Shown: positions 51,422 to 59,244 of the stretch, piece after piece | Position numbering within the stretch: position 1 is the first letter of the stretch | How the letters are laid out: each line of letters begins with the position of its first letter | From: Verrucomicrobiota bacterium | Lineage (GTDB): Bacteria > Verrucomicrobiota > Verrucomicrobiia > Opitutales > Opitutaceae | Direction: 5' to 3' | DNA length: 64,000 nucleotides | NCBI GenBank assembly: GCA_023443455.1 | Contig: JAEZUE010000047.1 | Span: 1-64,000 of the forward strand | Made by a program: the position numbers and the translations under genes | The notes under the pieces: generated by a model | What the model saw: only the letters and a program-made list of their open reading frames with translations | What the model was told of the DNA's origin: nothing | Databases searched by the model: none

Positions 51422-52900
51422 ATGATCTCACTCTTTCTCATCCTGCTCCTTTGTGCGGTAATCGTCGGAGTCGGCTTGGTCATCTGGGCACTAGCGGTCG
51501 GACGACACCGCAGATGGGGATTGGTCGTCTGGATTCCCTCGTTCCTCATTCCTGCGCTGATGGGCCCAGCGATTGTCAGTTCATGGCCCGAACCCGACGA
51601 CAACTGGCGCACGCTCGCCTCGATCATGATGCTGGCCTACGCAGTTCCTTACGCAATCGTCGGCCTGGCTGCACTGATTCTATATCCCAAGCGGCCGGTC
51701 CTGAACATATGGGGCGCCTTGGGAGGACTCTGTATTTGTATCTTGCCGGCCTTCGGCTCAGTGATGCGCAAAGCGCCGATTGCAGAGGTGCTCGTACTCG
51801 ACCAAGCCGGAAAACCAGCCGCTGGCATCGTTATCACCCAACAGCACCAAGATAATGCCGGAGCCTCCCCTGAAACCACAGGCCGGACCAACGCACGAGG
51901 ACTCGCTCGTTTCAATATACCCTACCACCGAGATGGATGGCGCGCTCAAGTTACTACGGTCGATGGAGTCACCTGCACCGCCTCCATCGGGTCGCCAAAG
52001 AATGCCTCGGGAACCCGCACCAAAATCCGAGAACGGGAGACGTCCTGGGCGTGTTCCAACTGGGGCTATCTACGCAGCCGAGCCATTGAATACGTACCCG
52101 CGACAGAGGGTCAGCGCCTGACCATAAGGCTCCGCTCTTCGACAGAGCGGTTGTCGTCCGCGGTGATCGAGCACCTACGGGCCGAAATCGAAGCGTTCCG
52201 CCATGGTTCTTCACCGGCTTTGAGATATTCTGGCCCAGAGGTGCTCATGATCATGCCGGAGTTCCTCGATGCCTTCCGAACACGGTACCACAGCCCACAA
52301 CTCGAAGCTGATGCCCCGACCTCCATCCTCGATCATCTGGCCTACGAAATCAGCACCGCAGGTATGACCCTCGCGAGAATGCGAAAGCAACACCCGGACG
52401 ATGCTGCCGTTGGAGCCTACCCGACGTTCTGCGCTTGGGCTGAGGCATCGGCGCACTCGCCCGACAGCCTGGCCAAAGTCGACGCGAAGGTCCGCACTTT
52501 GGTCAACGATCTCGTGGCCACAGCCAAACCCTTCTGGAAAAGCCAAGGCCCCGTCGGGATTCGTCAACTTGAGGATCTCATGCAGCCCCACCTCCCCGAA
52601 CTGATCCGTTTCATGGAGCAGGAGATGCCCGAGCAGAATGCCAGGTATTTCGCATCTGTGATAGAAAACTGCCATGCGCCCACCGAGTTGCTCGCGCCAT
52701 ATCTCGACAGCCCCAACCGAACCGTTCAAGTCACGGTGCTTGAGGAGATCAAGGACACGATTCCGCCCGCCGAGCTTCGAGCTCGAGCCACTCAACTCTC
52801 TCGCCCAGACGAACAGTCCTTTATCCAGAACAAGCTGTACTGGATCCTCCAACATGCAGCACGGCGCGAAGCCGAGGCCGGGCGAAGAGCGAATCAATAG
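51422..52900 (+). CDS. Hypothetical membrane protein with foreign-looking composition
   Basis: A 492-residue protein. Three or four transmembrane helices occupy residues 1-115 (LILLLCAVIVGVGLVIWALA, then GPAIVSS, MLAYAVPYAIVGLAALIL, LGGLCICILPAFG). A soluble part of about 375 residues follows, with a carboxypeptidase-regulatory-like segment (EVLVLDQAGKPAAGIVI) and a helical C-terminus that may be HEAT-like. GC content and third-position bias are clearly lower than in neighbouring genes, which suggests acquisition from outside. It lies between two copies of the leuS tail plus terminator. The function is unknown. Confidence 0.8.
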   Translation: MISLFLILLLCAVIVGVGLVIWALAVGRHRRWGLVVWIPSFLIPALMGPAIVSSWPEPDDNWRTLASIMMLAYAVPYAIVGLAALILYPKRPVLNIWGALGGLCICILPAFGSVMRKAPIAEVLVLDQAGKPAAGIVITQQHQDNAGASPETTGRTNARGLARFNIPYHRDGWRAQVTTVDGVTCTASIGSPKNASGTRTKIRERETSWACSNWGYLRSRAIEYVPATEGQRLTIRLRSSTERLSSAVIEHLRAEIEAFRHGSSPALRYSGPEVLMIMPEFLDAFRTRYHSPQLEADAPTSILDHLAYEISTAGMTLARMRKQHPDDAAVGAYPTFCAWAEASAHSPDSLAKVDAKVRTLVNDLVATAKPFWKSQGPVGIRQLEDLMQPHLPELIRFMEQEMPEQNARYFASVIENCHAPTELLAPYLDSPNRTVQVTVLEEIKDTIPPAELRARATQLSRPDEQSFIQNKLYWILQHAARREAEAGRRANQ

Positions 52901-52976
52901 AGAACCAGCGCCTGAGTCCGCCGACTCGCCCCCGATCAGTGCCGCAACGCCCTTACTTCGGGTCCCGCGCTGAACA

Positions 52977-53271
52977 AGCACCGTGGTCGACGTATCGACA
53001 CTGGTCTCCGACACCATGAAGCTCGTGGTACAGGTGAACGGCAAACTCCGCGACGAGCTCGTGCTCTCGAAGACCGCCACCGAGGCCGAAGCCAAATTGC
53101 CTTCGGCGATTTTTTGCAGCTCCCCCCGGCGTGCTCTCGAAGACCGCCACCGAGGCCGAAGCCAAGGAAGCCGCCCTCGCCCTCCCGAAGGTGCAGGAAT
53201 TCACCGACGGCAGGACCCTCCGCAAAGTGATCTTCGTCCCCGGCCGCATCCTGAACCTCGTCGTCGGCTGA
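52977..53271 (+). pseudogene. Broken duplicate of the leuS 3' end
   Basis: The translation starts VSTLVSDTMKLVVQVNGKLR, matching leuS residues near 802-825. A 70-base insertion then breaks the frame: a 35-base direct repeat (53061-53095 and 53131-53165) encloses 35 unrelated bases. After the repeat the copy runs to the same stop codon as leuS. Identity is visibly lower in the first 85 bases than after 53070, where only a couple of changes occur, so the copy looks mosaic. It cannot encode a functional synthetase. Confidence 0.9.
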
Positions 53272-53329
53272 CGCCGATTGCGGATCGCGGATTGCGGAAT
53301 ACTCCGCTCGCGAAGTCCCCCTTATTCCC

Positions 53330-53359
53330 ACGGCCCGGCCTCACCGCCGGGCCGTTTTG
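53330..53359 (+). terminator. Duplicated leuS terminator
   Basis: The same stem as at 51323 with one loop base changed, followed by TTTTGC. It follows the leuS fragment. Confidence 0.88.
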
Positions 53360-53455
53360 CATCGGATCTGATCCTTTCCGATCCCGGTTTATACGAAGTT
53401 TAGCAAGTTTATCGCTTTCTTGTAATTTCACTAATTTTGCTATAACTCCACCGGC

Positions 53456-54661
53456 GTGAACCCGATCACCAACCCCTTTGCTCCAGGAGCAGGCACTCAG
53501 CCCCCTGAGCTGGCCGGTCGCGACGAACTCCGTGAAAGCATCCGAATCACCACCGAGCGCATCCGCCGCGGTTTGCCTGCAAAAAGCGTGCTGATGGTCG
53601 GGCTGCGTGGCGTCGGTAAAACGGTGCTGCTGGATCGAATGCGCGATGACGCCGAAGCGGCCGGCATGCACACCATGAGAATCGAAGCGCCCGAGCAGCG
53701 CTCACTTCCCGCACTCCTTGCACCCCAGCTTCGACAATCACTCCTTCGCCTCTCACGCACGGAAAAGGCCCGCGACCTCGCGAAGCGTGCCCTCCAAGGC
53801 CTCGCCGGTTTCGCCAAAGCTCTCAAAGTCACCTACAACGATATCGAGGTTGGCATCGACCTCGCACCGGAGCCCGGGCTCGCCGACAACGGAGACCTTG
53901 AACACGACCTGCAGGCTCTTTTCGAAGCCGCCGGCGAAGCAGCCAAGGCAGCCGACACCGCACTGATTCTCTTCATCGACGAGCTCCAATACGTTGAAGA
54001 ACAACAGCTCGCATCCCTCATCACCGCACTCCACCGCTGTGCCCAGCGCGGCCGTCCCATCACGGTAGTCGGCGCCGGATTGCCCCAACTACGCGGACGC
54101 ATGGGGCGCGCAAAATCCTACGCCGAACGACTGTTCGATTTTCCCGAGATCGGCCCTCTCTCCCCCGAGAACGCCAAAGCGGCCATCGCCAAACCGGCCG
54201 CCCATCAAGGTGTCCAAGTCGAAGAAGCCGCTCTGGAACTCATCGTGCAGCAAACCCGCGGATACCCCTATTTTCTCCAAGAGTGGGGGAAACACGCTTG
54301 GGATACCGCTGCGCATTCGCCCATCTCCCGCACAGATGTCGAGCACGCCACACAAAGCGCCATTGCCGCATTGGATGAAAGCTTCTTCCGTGTGCGCTTT
54401 GATCGATTGACGCCTGTGGAGAAACGCTATCTCCGGGCCATGTCCGAACTCGGCGCCGGACCCCATCGTTCCGGAGACATTGCAAAGCTGCTCGGCCGCA
54501 AGGTGACAGCCCTTGGCCCCACCAGAAATCAGCTCATCTCCAAAGGCATGGTCTGGAGCCCCAACCACGGCGACACCGCATTCACCGTCCCCCTCTTCGA
54601 CGAGTTCATGCGCCGTATCATGCCCGGTGACGATTGGCGAATCGATACAAGCCTCCTTTAG
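53456..54661 (+). CDS. AAA-type ATPase (archaeal-ATPase/ORC-like)
   Basis: A 401-residue cytoplasmic P-loop protein. Walker A is GLRGVGKT (about residues 49-56) and Walker B is LILFIDEL (about 165-172), followed by a sensor-1-like VVGAGLPQLRG. The C-terminal third has a winged-helix look (AMSELGAGPHRSGDIAKLLG). The whole resembles stand-alone ATPases related to archaeal ORC/Cdc6, often found in mobile regions. It starts with GTG at 53456 after an AT-rich leader (53385-53450) with TATAAC at 53441-53446, which is unusual in this GC-rich DNA. The role is unknown. Confidence 0.82.
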   Translation: MNPITNPFAPGAGTQPPELAGRDELRESIRITTERIRRGLPAKSVLMVGLRGVGKTVLLDRMRDDAEAAGMHTMRIEAPEQRSLPALLAPQLRQSLLRLSRTEKARDLAKRALQGLAGFAKALKVTYNDIEVGIDLAPEPGLADNGDLEHDLQALFEAAGEAAKAADTALILFIDELQYVEEQQLASLITALHRCAQRGRPITVVGAGLPQLRGRMGRAKSYAERLFDFPEIGPLSPENAKAAIAKPAAHQGVQVEEAALELIVQQTRGYPYFLQEWGKHAWDTAAHSPISRTDVEHATQSAIAALDESFFRVRFDRLTPVEKRYLRAMSELGAGPHRSGDIAKLLGRKVTALGPTRNQLISKGMVWSPNHGDTAFTVPLFDEFMRRIMPGDDWRIDTSLL

Positions 54662-54682
54662 CTGCGAGCCTAGGTTCCCTCC

Positions 54683-54886
54683 GTGAAGAAGGCCGATTTT
54701 GCCAACCTCCTCCAAGGCGTCCGCGAACTGAAGGCCGCCTTGCGCGGCAAAGTGCCAGCCGGCTCCGTCCGTGAACGCCGCTGGGCCGGTGCGCTCGCGG
54801 CCTTCGGCAAAAACGTCGCCGCCCACGACATGGACAAAACCCACTCCAGTGTCATAGCCGGTCGGATCAAGAAGCGCGCGCGGTAA
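54683..54886 (+). CDS. Small basic hypothetical protein
   Basis: A 67-residue helical protein starting (GTG) KKADFANLLQGVRELKAALR and ending SSVIAGRIKKRAR. It begins 22 bases after the ATPase stop and may be cotranscribed. The family is not recognised. The REPIN-like element follows 16 bases after its stop. Confidence 0.6.
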   Translation: MKKADFANLLQGVRELKAALRGKVPAGSVRERRWAGALAAFGKNVAAHDMDKTHSSVIAGRIKKRAR

Positions 54887-54901
54887 CCACGCGCCAGACC
54901 T

Positions 54902-54977
54902 GTAGGAGCCTGCTTGCAGGCGATTCCGATTACCCGAGACATGCGGAGCGCTGAATCGCCTGCAAGCAGGTCTCCAA
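54902..54977. repeat. REPIN-like element, copy 1
   Basis: GTAGGAGCCTGCTTGCAGGC continues into GATT (54902-54925). A diverged inverted copy is at 54953-54977. The motif has the form of REP sequences known from Pseudomonas and other bacteria, which are moved by RAYT transposases. No RAYT gene is in the window. Confidence 0.88.
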
Positions 54978-55056
54978 CATTCCACGCATTCGGCCCGCAA
55001 CCGCCACCCACTCCCGGCTCGTATTCACCGCTCCGTCGCATAGGTTGCTCGCCGCG

Positions 55057-55785
55057 ATGACCCTACCCCTGCCCACCAACCATGTCTTCGTGGACTTCGA
55101 GAACGTCCATGAGATCGATCCGGCAGTCTTCGGCCACAAGTCGGTGAGCTTCACGCTCCTGCTTGGGCCCAGTCAGAAGAAGCTCGATGCCTCCCTCGTC
55201 GAGCAACTGCTCAACCACTCCGGCACGGTGGAGCTCGTGCGCCTAACCGAGCCGGGAAAGAACGCCCTCGATTTCGCCCTCGCCTACTATCTGGGCTGCG
55301 CCGTGCAGAGCGACCCGCTCGGCTTCTTCCATATCGTCTCTCACGACAAGGGATTCGATCCGCTCATCGAACACCTGCGACGCCGGCACGTCCGCGCTCG
55401 CCGCCACGACGACTTCAGCGGGTTGCATTTCAACGGTGATGGCAAAGCCGTGCCCGCCGCGCCCCAAGCACCGGATAAACCACCGACCCCGAAGCCGTCT
55501 CCTACACCAGCGCCACTTCCGCGCAGAGGTCCAACCACCGCACCGGTCGCCACGCCCATTGGAGAACAAGCCCAGCAACTGCTCGAATACCTGCGCAAGA
55601 ACGCCAAGAATCGCCCAGGCAAGGAAGCAACGCTCGTCCGCCACACCCGTTCGTTCTTCGGCGACAAGATCGACGACGCCAAGGCCAAGGCACTGATCGG
55701 CGAACTCCACACCGCCAAGTTCCTGATCATCGATTCCAAGGGGAAATTGGACTACCGGCGCCTCTCCGCCGGCGCGCAAGAGTAG
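55057..55785 (+). CDS. NYN/PIN-like domain protein with C-terminal winged-helix-like domain
   Basis: A 242-residue protein. The N-terminal PIN/NYN fold has its acidic residues in NHVFVDFENVHEIDP (residues 7-21), GKNALDFALAYYLGC and HIVSHDKGFDPLIEHLRRR. A Pro/Thr-rich linker (about 135-170) leads to a helical C-terminal domain (QAQQLLEYLRKNAKNRPGKE). NYN proteins are mostly RNases. It lies alone between two REPIN-like elements. The ATG at 55057 gives the standard start. Confidence 0.82.
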   Translation: MTLPLPTNHVFVDFENVHEIDPAVFGHKSVSFTLLLGPSQKKLDASLVEQLLNHSGTVELVRLTEPGKNALDFALAYYLGCAVQSDPLGFFHIVSHDKGFDPLIEHLRRRHVRARRHDDFSGLHFNGDGKAVPAAPQAPDKPPTPKPSPTPAPLPRRGPTTAPVATPIGEQAQQLLEYLRKNAKNRPGKEATLVRHTRSFFGDKIDDAKAKALIGELHTAKFLIIDSKGKLDYRRLSAGAQE

Positions 55786-55869
55786 TCCGGCGACCGGGAT
55801 TCCGGCAGACTCACCGCATGCGGTCGCGGCCCCGAGGAAGAGGCGATCGTCGTACGAACGACCTGCCCC

Positions 55870-55939
55870 GTAGGAGCCTGCTTGCAGGCGATTCAATGCG
55901 TTGGTGACGAACGGGAATCGCCTGCAAGCAGGCTCCTAC
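55870..55939. repeat. REPIN-like element, copy 2
   Basis: Perfect 24-base inverted arms (55870-55893 and 55916-55939) surround 22 bases. The arm sequence equals that of copy 1. Together they flank the NYN gene. Confidence 0.93.
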
Positions 55940-56014
55940 AACCGGATGCGGTACGCGCCCCCCCACCACGGCGTTGACCGCCTCCCTCCAACTGGCTCCG
56001 TATCCGCATACCCC

Positions 56015-56776
56015 ATGGACTTTCCCTCCCTCCTTCGCCCCGCCTTCGGCGTGCTCGCATTCGCACTGGCCCTCCTGCGCACGCCCACCCTCGAAGCCAC
56101 CACCCTCGACCGCATGCAAGCCACCTGTGCGGCATGCGGAAGGGCGAGCGAGCAGACCGTCATCGGCTCGACCAACACGATGGGCGCGCCCGACCTCGAT
56201 CTGCGGCCGGCCGAGATGCAGCGCTCGACGATGGAGTTCTGGGTGCACGAGTGCCCACATTGCGGGTACTGCTCCGGGAACCTGGCCGAGGCCCAACCCG
56301 ATGCGGCCGCCGCGACCAGGAGCGAAGCCTACCGGGCCCAGCTGAAGAACCCGAACTTCCCGCCTCTCGCGAACCGCTTCCTCTGCCAGATGCTCCTCGC
56401 GGACCAGGCCGGCGACCACAAAGCCGCCGTCCACGCCGCCAAATGTGCGGCCTGGGCCTGCGACGACGCCGGGAAAACCGAACAGGCACTACAGGCCCGC
56501 ACCGCCGCGCTCGAGCGCCTGGCACAGCTCAAGGCGAAAGGCGAATCCCTCTACGACCAGCCCGGCGCCGATGAAAACTTCCTCTCCGATTTCGCCCGCC
56601 GGTGCGGCCACTTTCTGGTCGCTGCCGCCCACGCGCGCCATGGCCTCGAACTGAAGCCCGAGAGCATCATCGCGCAGGTGCTCGACTACGAACTCGCACT
56701 CGCCGAGAGGCAGGACGCCGATTGCCACACCGTGGGCGAACTGCCCCGGCCTGACGAAGCGAGCGCCGCGCCCTGA
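56015..56776 (+). CDS. Exported zinc-ribbon protein (DUF2225-like)
   Basis: A 253-residue protein with a signal peptide (MDFPSLLRPAFGVLAFALAL, cleavage near residue 30). A CxxC pair (CAAC) and CPHCGYC form a zinc ribbon at about residues 36-90. The rest is helical with TPR-like repeats (ADQAGDHKAAVHAAKCAAWA). It resembles DUF2225 proteins, whose function is not known. A signal sequence on such a protein is noteworthy. Confidence 0.68.
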   Translation: MDFPSLLRPAFGVLAFALALLRTPTLEATTLDRMQATCAACGRASEQTVIGSTNTMGAPDLDLRPAEMQRSTMEFWVHECPHCGYCSGNLAEAQPDAAAATRSEAYRAQLKNPNFPPLANRFLCQMLLADQAGDHKAAVHAAKCAAWACDDAGKTEQALQARTAALERLAQLKAKGESLYDQPGADENFLSDFARRCGHFLVAAAHARHGLELKPESIIAQVLDYELALAERQDADCHTVGELPRPDEASAAP

Positions 56777-57080
56777 TCGGCCCTTCCTCCCAGTCGTTTC
56801 GTCCTCGTGAAAAGCCCGTTGAGCTCGGCTCGGCCCAGCGGATCACGAGCTGCTTGGCGGCCTCGTCGCGAAAACGGTTCCTCCAGCTGCATTCCCACGA
56901 GATCCAGCAGGTCGGACACCGTGGCCGCCATCTTTGGGTGATCGTCTCGTTGTGACCGGAGAACGACGACGCGCACGCGCCATCACAATCAACCGCTGGG
57001 CGCAGAAGATTCCCTTTGCCTGCCAGCGCCGCGGCTGGCTCAAGTGCTCGTTTGCAGCGAAGCAGCCCACCTCCGCTTCC
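56777..57080. other. Intergenic stretch with a possible decayed minus-strand gene
   Basis: No gene is supported. Two overlapping minus-strand frames around 56790-56930 both look protein-like (MAATVSDLLDLVGMQLEEPF and FRDEAAKQLVIRWAE), as expected for a short gene broken by a frameshift, but no family was recognised. Confidence 0.35.
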
Positions 57081-57629
57081 GTGAAGACCAAGCCCTCCCG
57101 CCACGACCCTCCCGTCCACCACTCCCTGCTCATCCGACGCGAAAAATCCGCCATCCACGGAGAGGGCGTCTACGCCCGCGTCGCGATTCCGGCCGACCAT
57201 GTGATCGTCGAATACACCGGCGAACGCATCACCAAGGCCGAGAGCATGCGCCGCGAAGAAGCCCGGCTCGCCCGGTTGCGCCGCGGCCTCGACGCGAGCA
57301 CCTACATCTTCCACCTCAACCAGCGCCACGACCTCGACGGCCGACGCGGCGGCAACACCAGCCGCTTCATCAACCACTCCTGCCAGCCCAACTGCCGCTC
57401 CGAACTCCGCCGCGGCCGCATCTATATCATCGCGATCAAGGACATCGCGCCGGGCGAAGAGCTCACGTTCGACTACGGCTTCCCATTCCGCGAGTGGAAG
57501 GCCAACCCCTGCCGCTGCGGCACCGCCGCCTGCGCCGGCTACATCGTCGCCGAAGACCAACGCTGGCGCCTCTTGCGCCACTTGCGCCAATCGCCAGTAC
57601 TGGAAACGCCGAATATTGCGCCATCCTGA
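57081..57629 (+). CDS. SET-domain protein-lysine methyltransferase
   Basis: A 182-residue protein that is almost only a SET domain. GEGVYARVAIPADHVIVEYT opens the fold, NHSCQPNC (about residues 98-105) and ELTFDYGF (about 127-134) form the SAM and lysine site, and a post-SET CxCG...C cluster (NPCRCGTAACAGYI) completes it. Such enzymes methylate lysine in histones in eukaryotes and histone-like proteins in Chlamydia. The histone-H1-like protein of this window is a possible substrate, by inference only. The start is GTG at 57081. Confidence 0.9.
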   Translation: MKTKPSRHDPPVHHSLLIRREKSAIHGEGVYARVAIPADHVIVEYTGERITKAESMRREEARLARLRRGLDASTYIFHLNQRHDLDGRRGGNTSRFINHSCQPNCRSELRRGRIYIIAIKDIAPGEELTFDYGFPFREWKANPCRCGTAACAGYIVAEDQRWRLLRHLRQSPVLETPNIAPS

Positions 57630-57730
57630 AGAAAAAGTTGGCACAAGATGACTATTGTGCCACATTTGCGCCGTGAAAACGGCCAAAAATGACGCAACCC
57701 AAGGCGCAATCCTCGCAATCATTGGCGCAA
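57573..57730. promoter_or_regulatory. Array of TTGYGCC(A) boxes around the Fic gene start
   Basis: Eight copies lie in 158 bases. Direct copies start at 57573, 57582, 57616, 57655 and 57666; inverted copies are at 57639, 57703 and 57723. The copies at 57639 and 57655 form a perfect palindrome TGGCACAA-N8-TTGTGCCA, 11 bases upstream of the GTG. One copy touches the start codon. This looks like an operator array, perhaps for autoregulation by the N-terminal winged helix of the Fic protein. Confidence 0.65.
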
Positions 57731-59115
57731 GCACACACCCGGTCGCGATCGAGGCGATCCACGCCCAGCTTGGGCCGGCGATTGCGCGGCGCACACTCCA
57801 GCGCCGCCTTGCCGACCTGGTCGCGCGCAACGAAATCGTCGCAGAAGGCCGGCGGGGCGGTTGCCGCTATCACCGCGTAGCGGCGGCGATTCGGGAGCAC
57901 AGCAAGCTGCCGCCCGCCCTGTACCCCACGTCGCTCCCGCCCCCCGCCCCCGCCGGCACGGTCGAGGAGCCGGCGAGCGTGCAAGGTCGCCCGATCGTGC
58001 TCTCGGCGGCTGCCCTCGAGCTGCGCGCCCAGATCACGCGCGCCCTCTCCGCGCGCACGCCCACCGGCTACAACCAAAGCTTCCTCGACGACTACCGCCC
58101 GAACGAATCGGCCTACCTGCGGCCCGAGCAGTGCGAGCGGCTGGCCGCGCTCGGTCGCCTGCGCGGGCAGCCCCAGCCCGCGGGCACCTACCTGCGCAAG
58201 GTGCTCGACCGGCTGCTCATCGACCTCGCCTGGAACTCGAGCCGCCTCGAGGGCAACACGTATTCGCTTCTCGAGACCGAGCGACTGCTCAAGCTCGGCG
58301 TCGACGCCGACGGCCGCGAGACCGAGGAGACCCAGATGATCCTCAACCACAAGGCCGCGATCGAGATGCTCGCCGAACAGGCCGACGAGGTCGGCTTCAA
58401 CCGCTACACGATCTGCAACCTGCATGCCGTGCTCGCGGAGAACCTCATCGCGACCCTCTCCTGCGGCCGGTTGCGCGACGAGGCCGTCGGCATCGGGGGC
58501 TCGGTCTACCGGCCGCTGGAGGGGCCGCAGGTCATCGAGGAGCAGTTCCATCGCGTACTCGAAAAAGCGGCACGCATCGACAACCCCTTCGAGCAGGCGT
58601 TCTTCGCGATGGTGCACCTGCCCTACCTGCAACCCTTCGCCGATGTGAACAAGCGGGTCTCGCGCCTGGCCGCCAACATCCCGCTGCTCCGCCACAACCT
58701 CTGCCCGTTATCCTTCGTCGACGTGCCGCAGGAGGACTACGTGCACGCGATGCTGGCGGTCTACGAACTCAACCGCATCGAGTACCTGCGCGATGTCTTC
58801 ACGTGGGCCTACGAGCGTTCGTGCATCCGCTACGGCAGCGTGCGCCAACTGCTCGGCGAGCCCGACCCGTTCCGCCTGCGCTACCGTTCCCAACTCGGCG
58901 AGGTCGTCGCGGCTGTCGTGCGCGACCGCCGCGACAAGGCCGCCGCGATCCCCTGGATCGCCCGCGCCGCCGAAGTGCGGGTGCCGGCCGAGGACCGCGC
59001 ACGCTTCATCGCGCTAGTGGAGGGTGAACTCTGTGCGCTGCACGAGGGCTGCATCGCACGCTTCCGCCTGCGCCCTTCCGAATACCACGCCTGGAAGGCT
59101 GGCTGGGATTCCTGA
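57673..59115 (+). CDS. Fic-family protein with winged-helix N-terminus and degenerate Fic motif
   Basis: A 480-residue protein. Residues 1-70 form a winged helix (AILAIIGASTHPVAIEAIHA, RRTLQRRLADLVARNEIVAE). The Fic domain follows, with the inhibitory motif SSRLEGN at about residues 189-195. The active-site motif, normally HPFxxGNGR, reads QPFADVNKR at residues 320-328: the catalytic His is Gln320 and the phosphate-binding GNGR is VNKR. AMP transfer by the usual mechanism is therefore unlikely. It may act as a regulator. The GTG at 57673 is the best start; a TTG lies 18 bases upstream. Confidence 0.85.
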   Translation: MKTAKNDATQGAILAIIGASTHPVAIEAIHAQLGPAIARRTLQRRLADLVARNEIVAEGRRGGCRYHRVAAAIREHSKLPPALYPTSLPPPAPAGTVEEPASVQGRPIVLSAAALELRAQITRALSARTPTGYNQSFLDDYRPNESAYLRPEQCERLAALGRLRGQPQPAGTYLRKVLDRLLIDLAWNSSRLEGNTYSLLETERLLKLGVDADGRETEETQMILNHKAAIEMLAEQADEVGFNRYTICNLHAVLAENLIATLSCGRLRDEAVGIGGSVYRPLEGPQVIEEQFHRVLEKAARIDNPFEQAFFAMVHLPYLQPFADVNKRVSRLAANIPLLRHNLCPLSFVDVPQEDYVHAMLAVYELNRIEYLRDVFTWAYERSCIRYGSVRQLLGEPDPFRLRYRSQLGEVVAAVVRDRRDKAAAIPWIARAAEVRVPAEDRARFIALVEGELCALHEGCIARFRLRPSEYHAWKAGWDS

Positions 59116-59244
59116 ACCGACAACCCGGCGGCACGCCCGGGCCGCCGAGTCGCCCCCTCGTCCGAGGCGTGGCGGCGCCTGCTGGCCCGCTCCGTGATCC
59201 TGTACCCCGGTTTGCCACACGGGCGGCCCCGGAGAAACTGAGCC

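Noticed and set aside
54902..55939. CRISPR array from repeated 24-base arms
   Set aside because: The repeats are inverted pairs with short spacers, not regularly spaced direct repeats, and no cas genes are present.
51422..59115. Prophage or integrative element covering the whole accessory stretch
   Set aside because: No integrase, recombinase, phage structural or conjugation gene is present, and the genes differ in composition. Only the leuS-tail duplication supports a small insertion.
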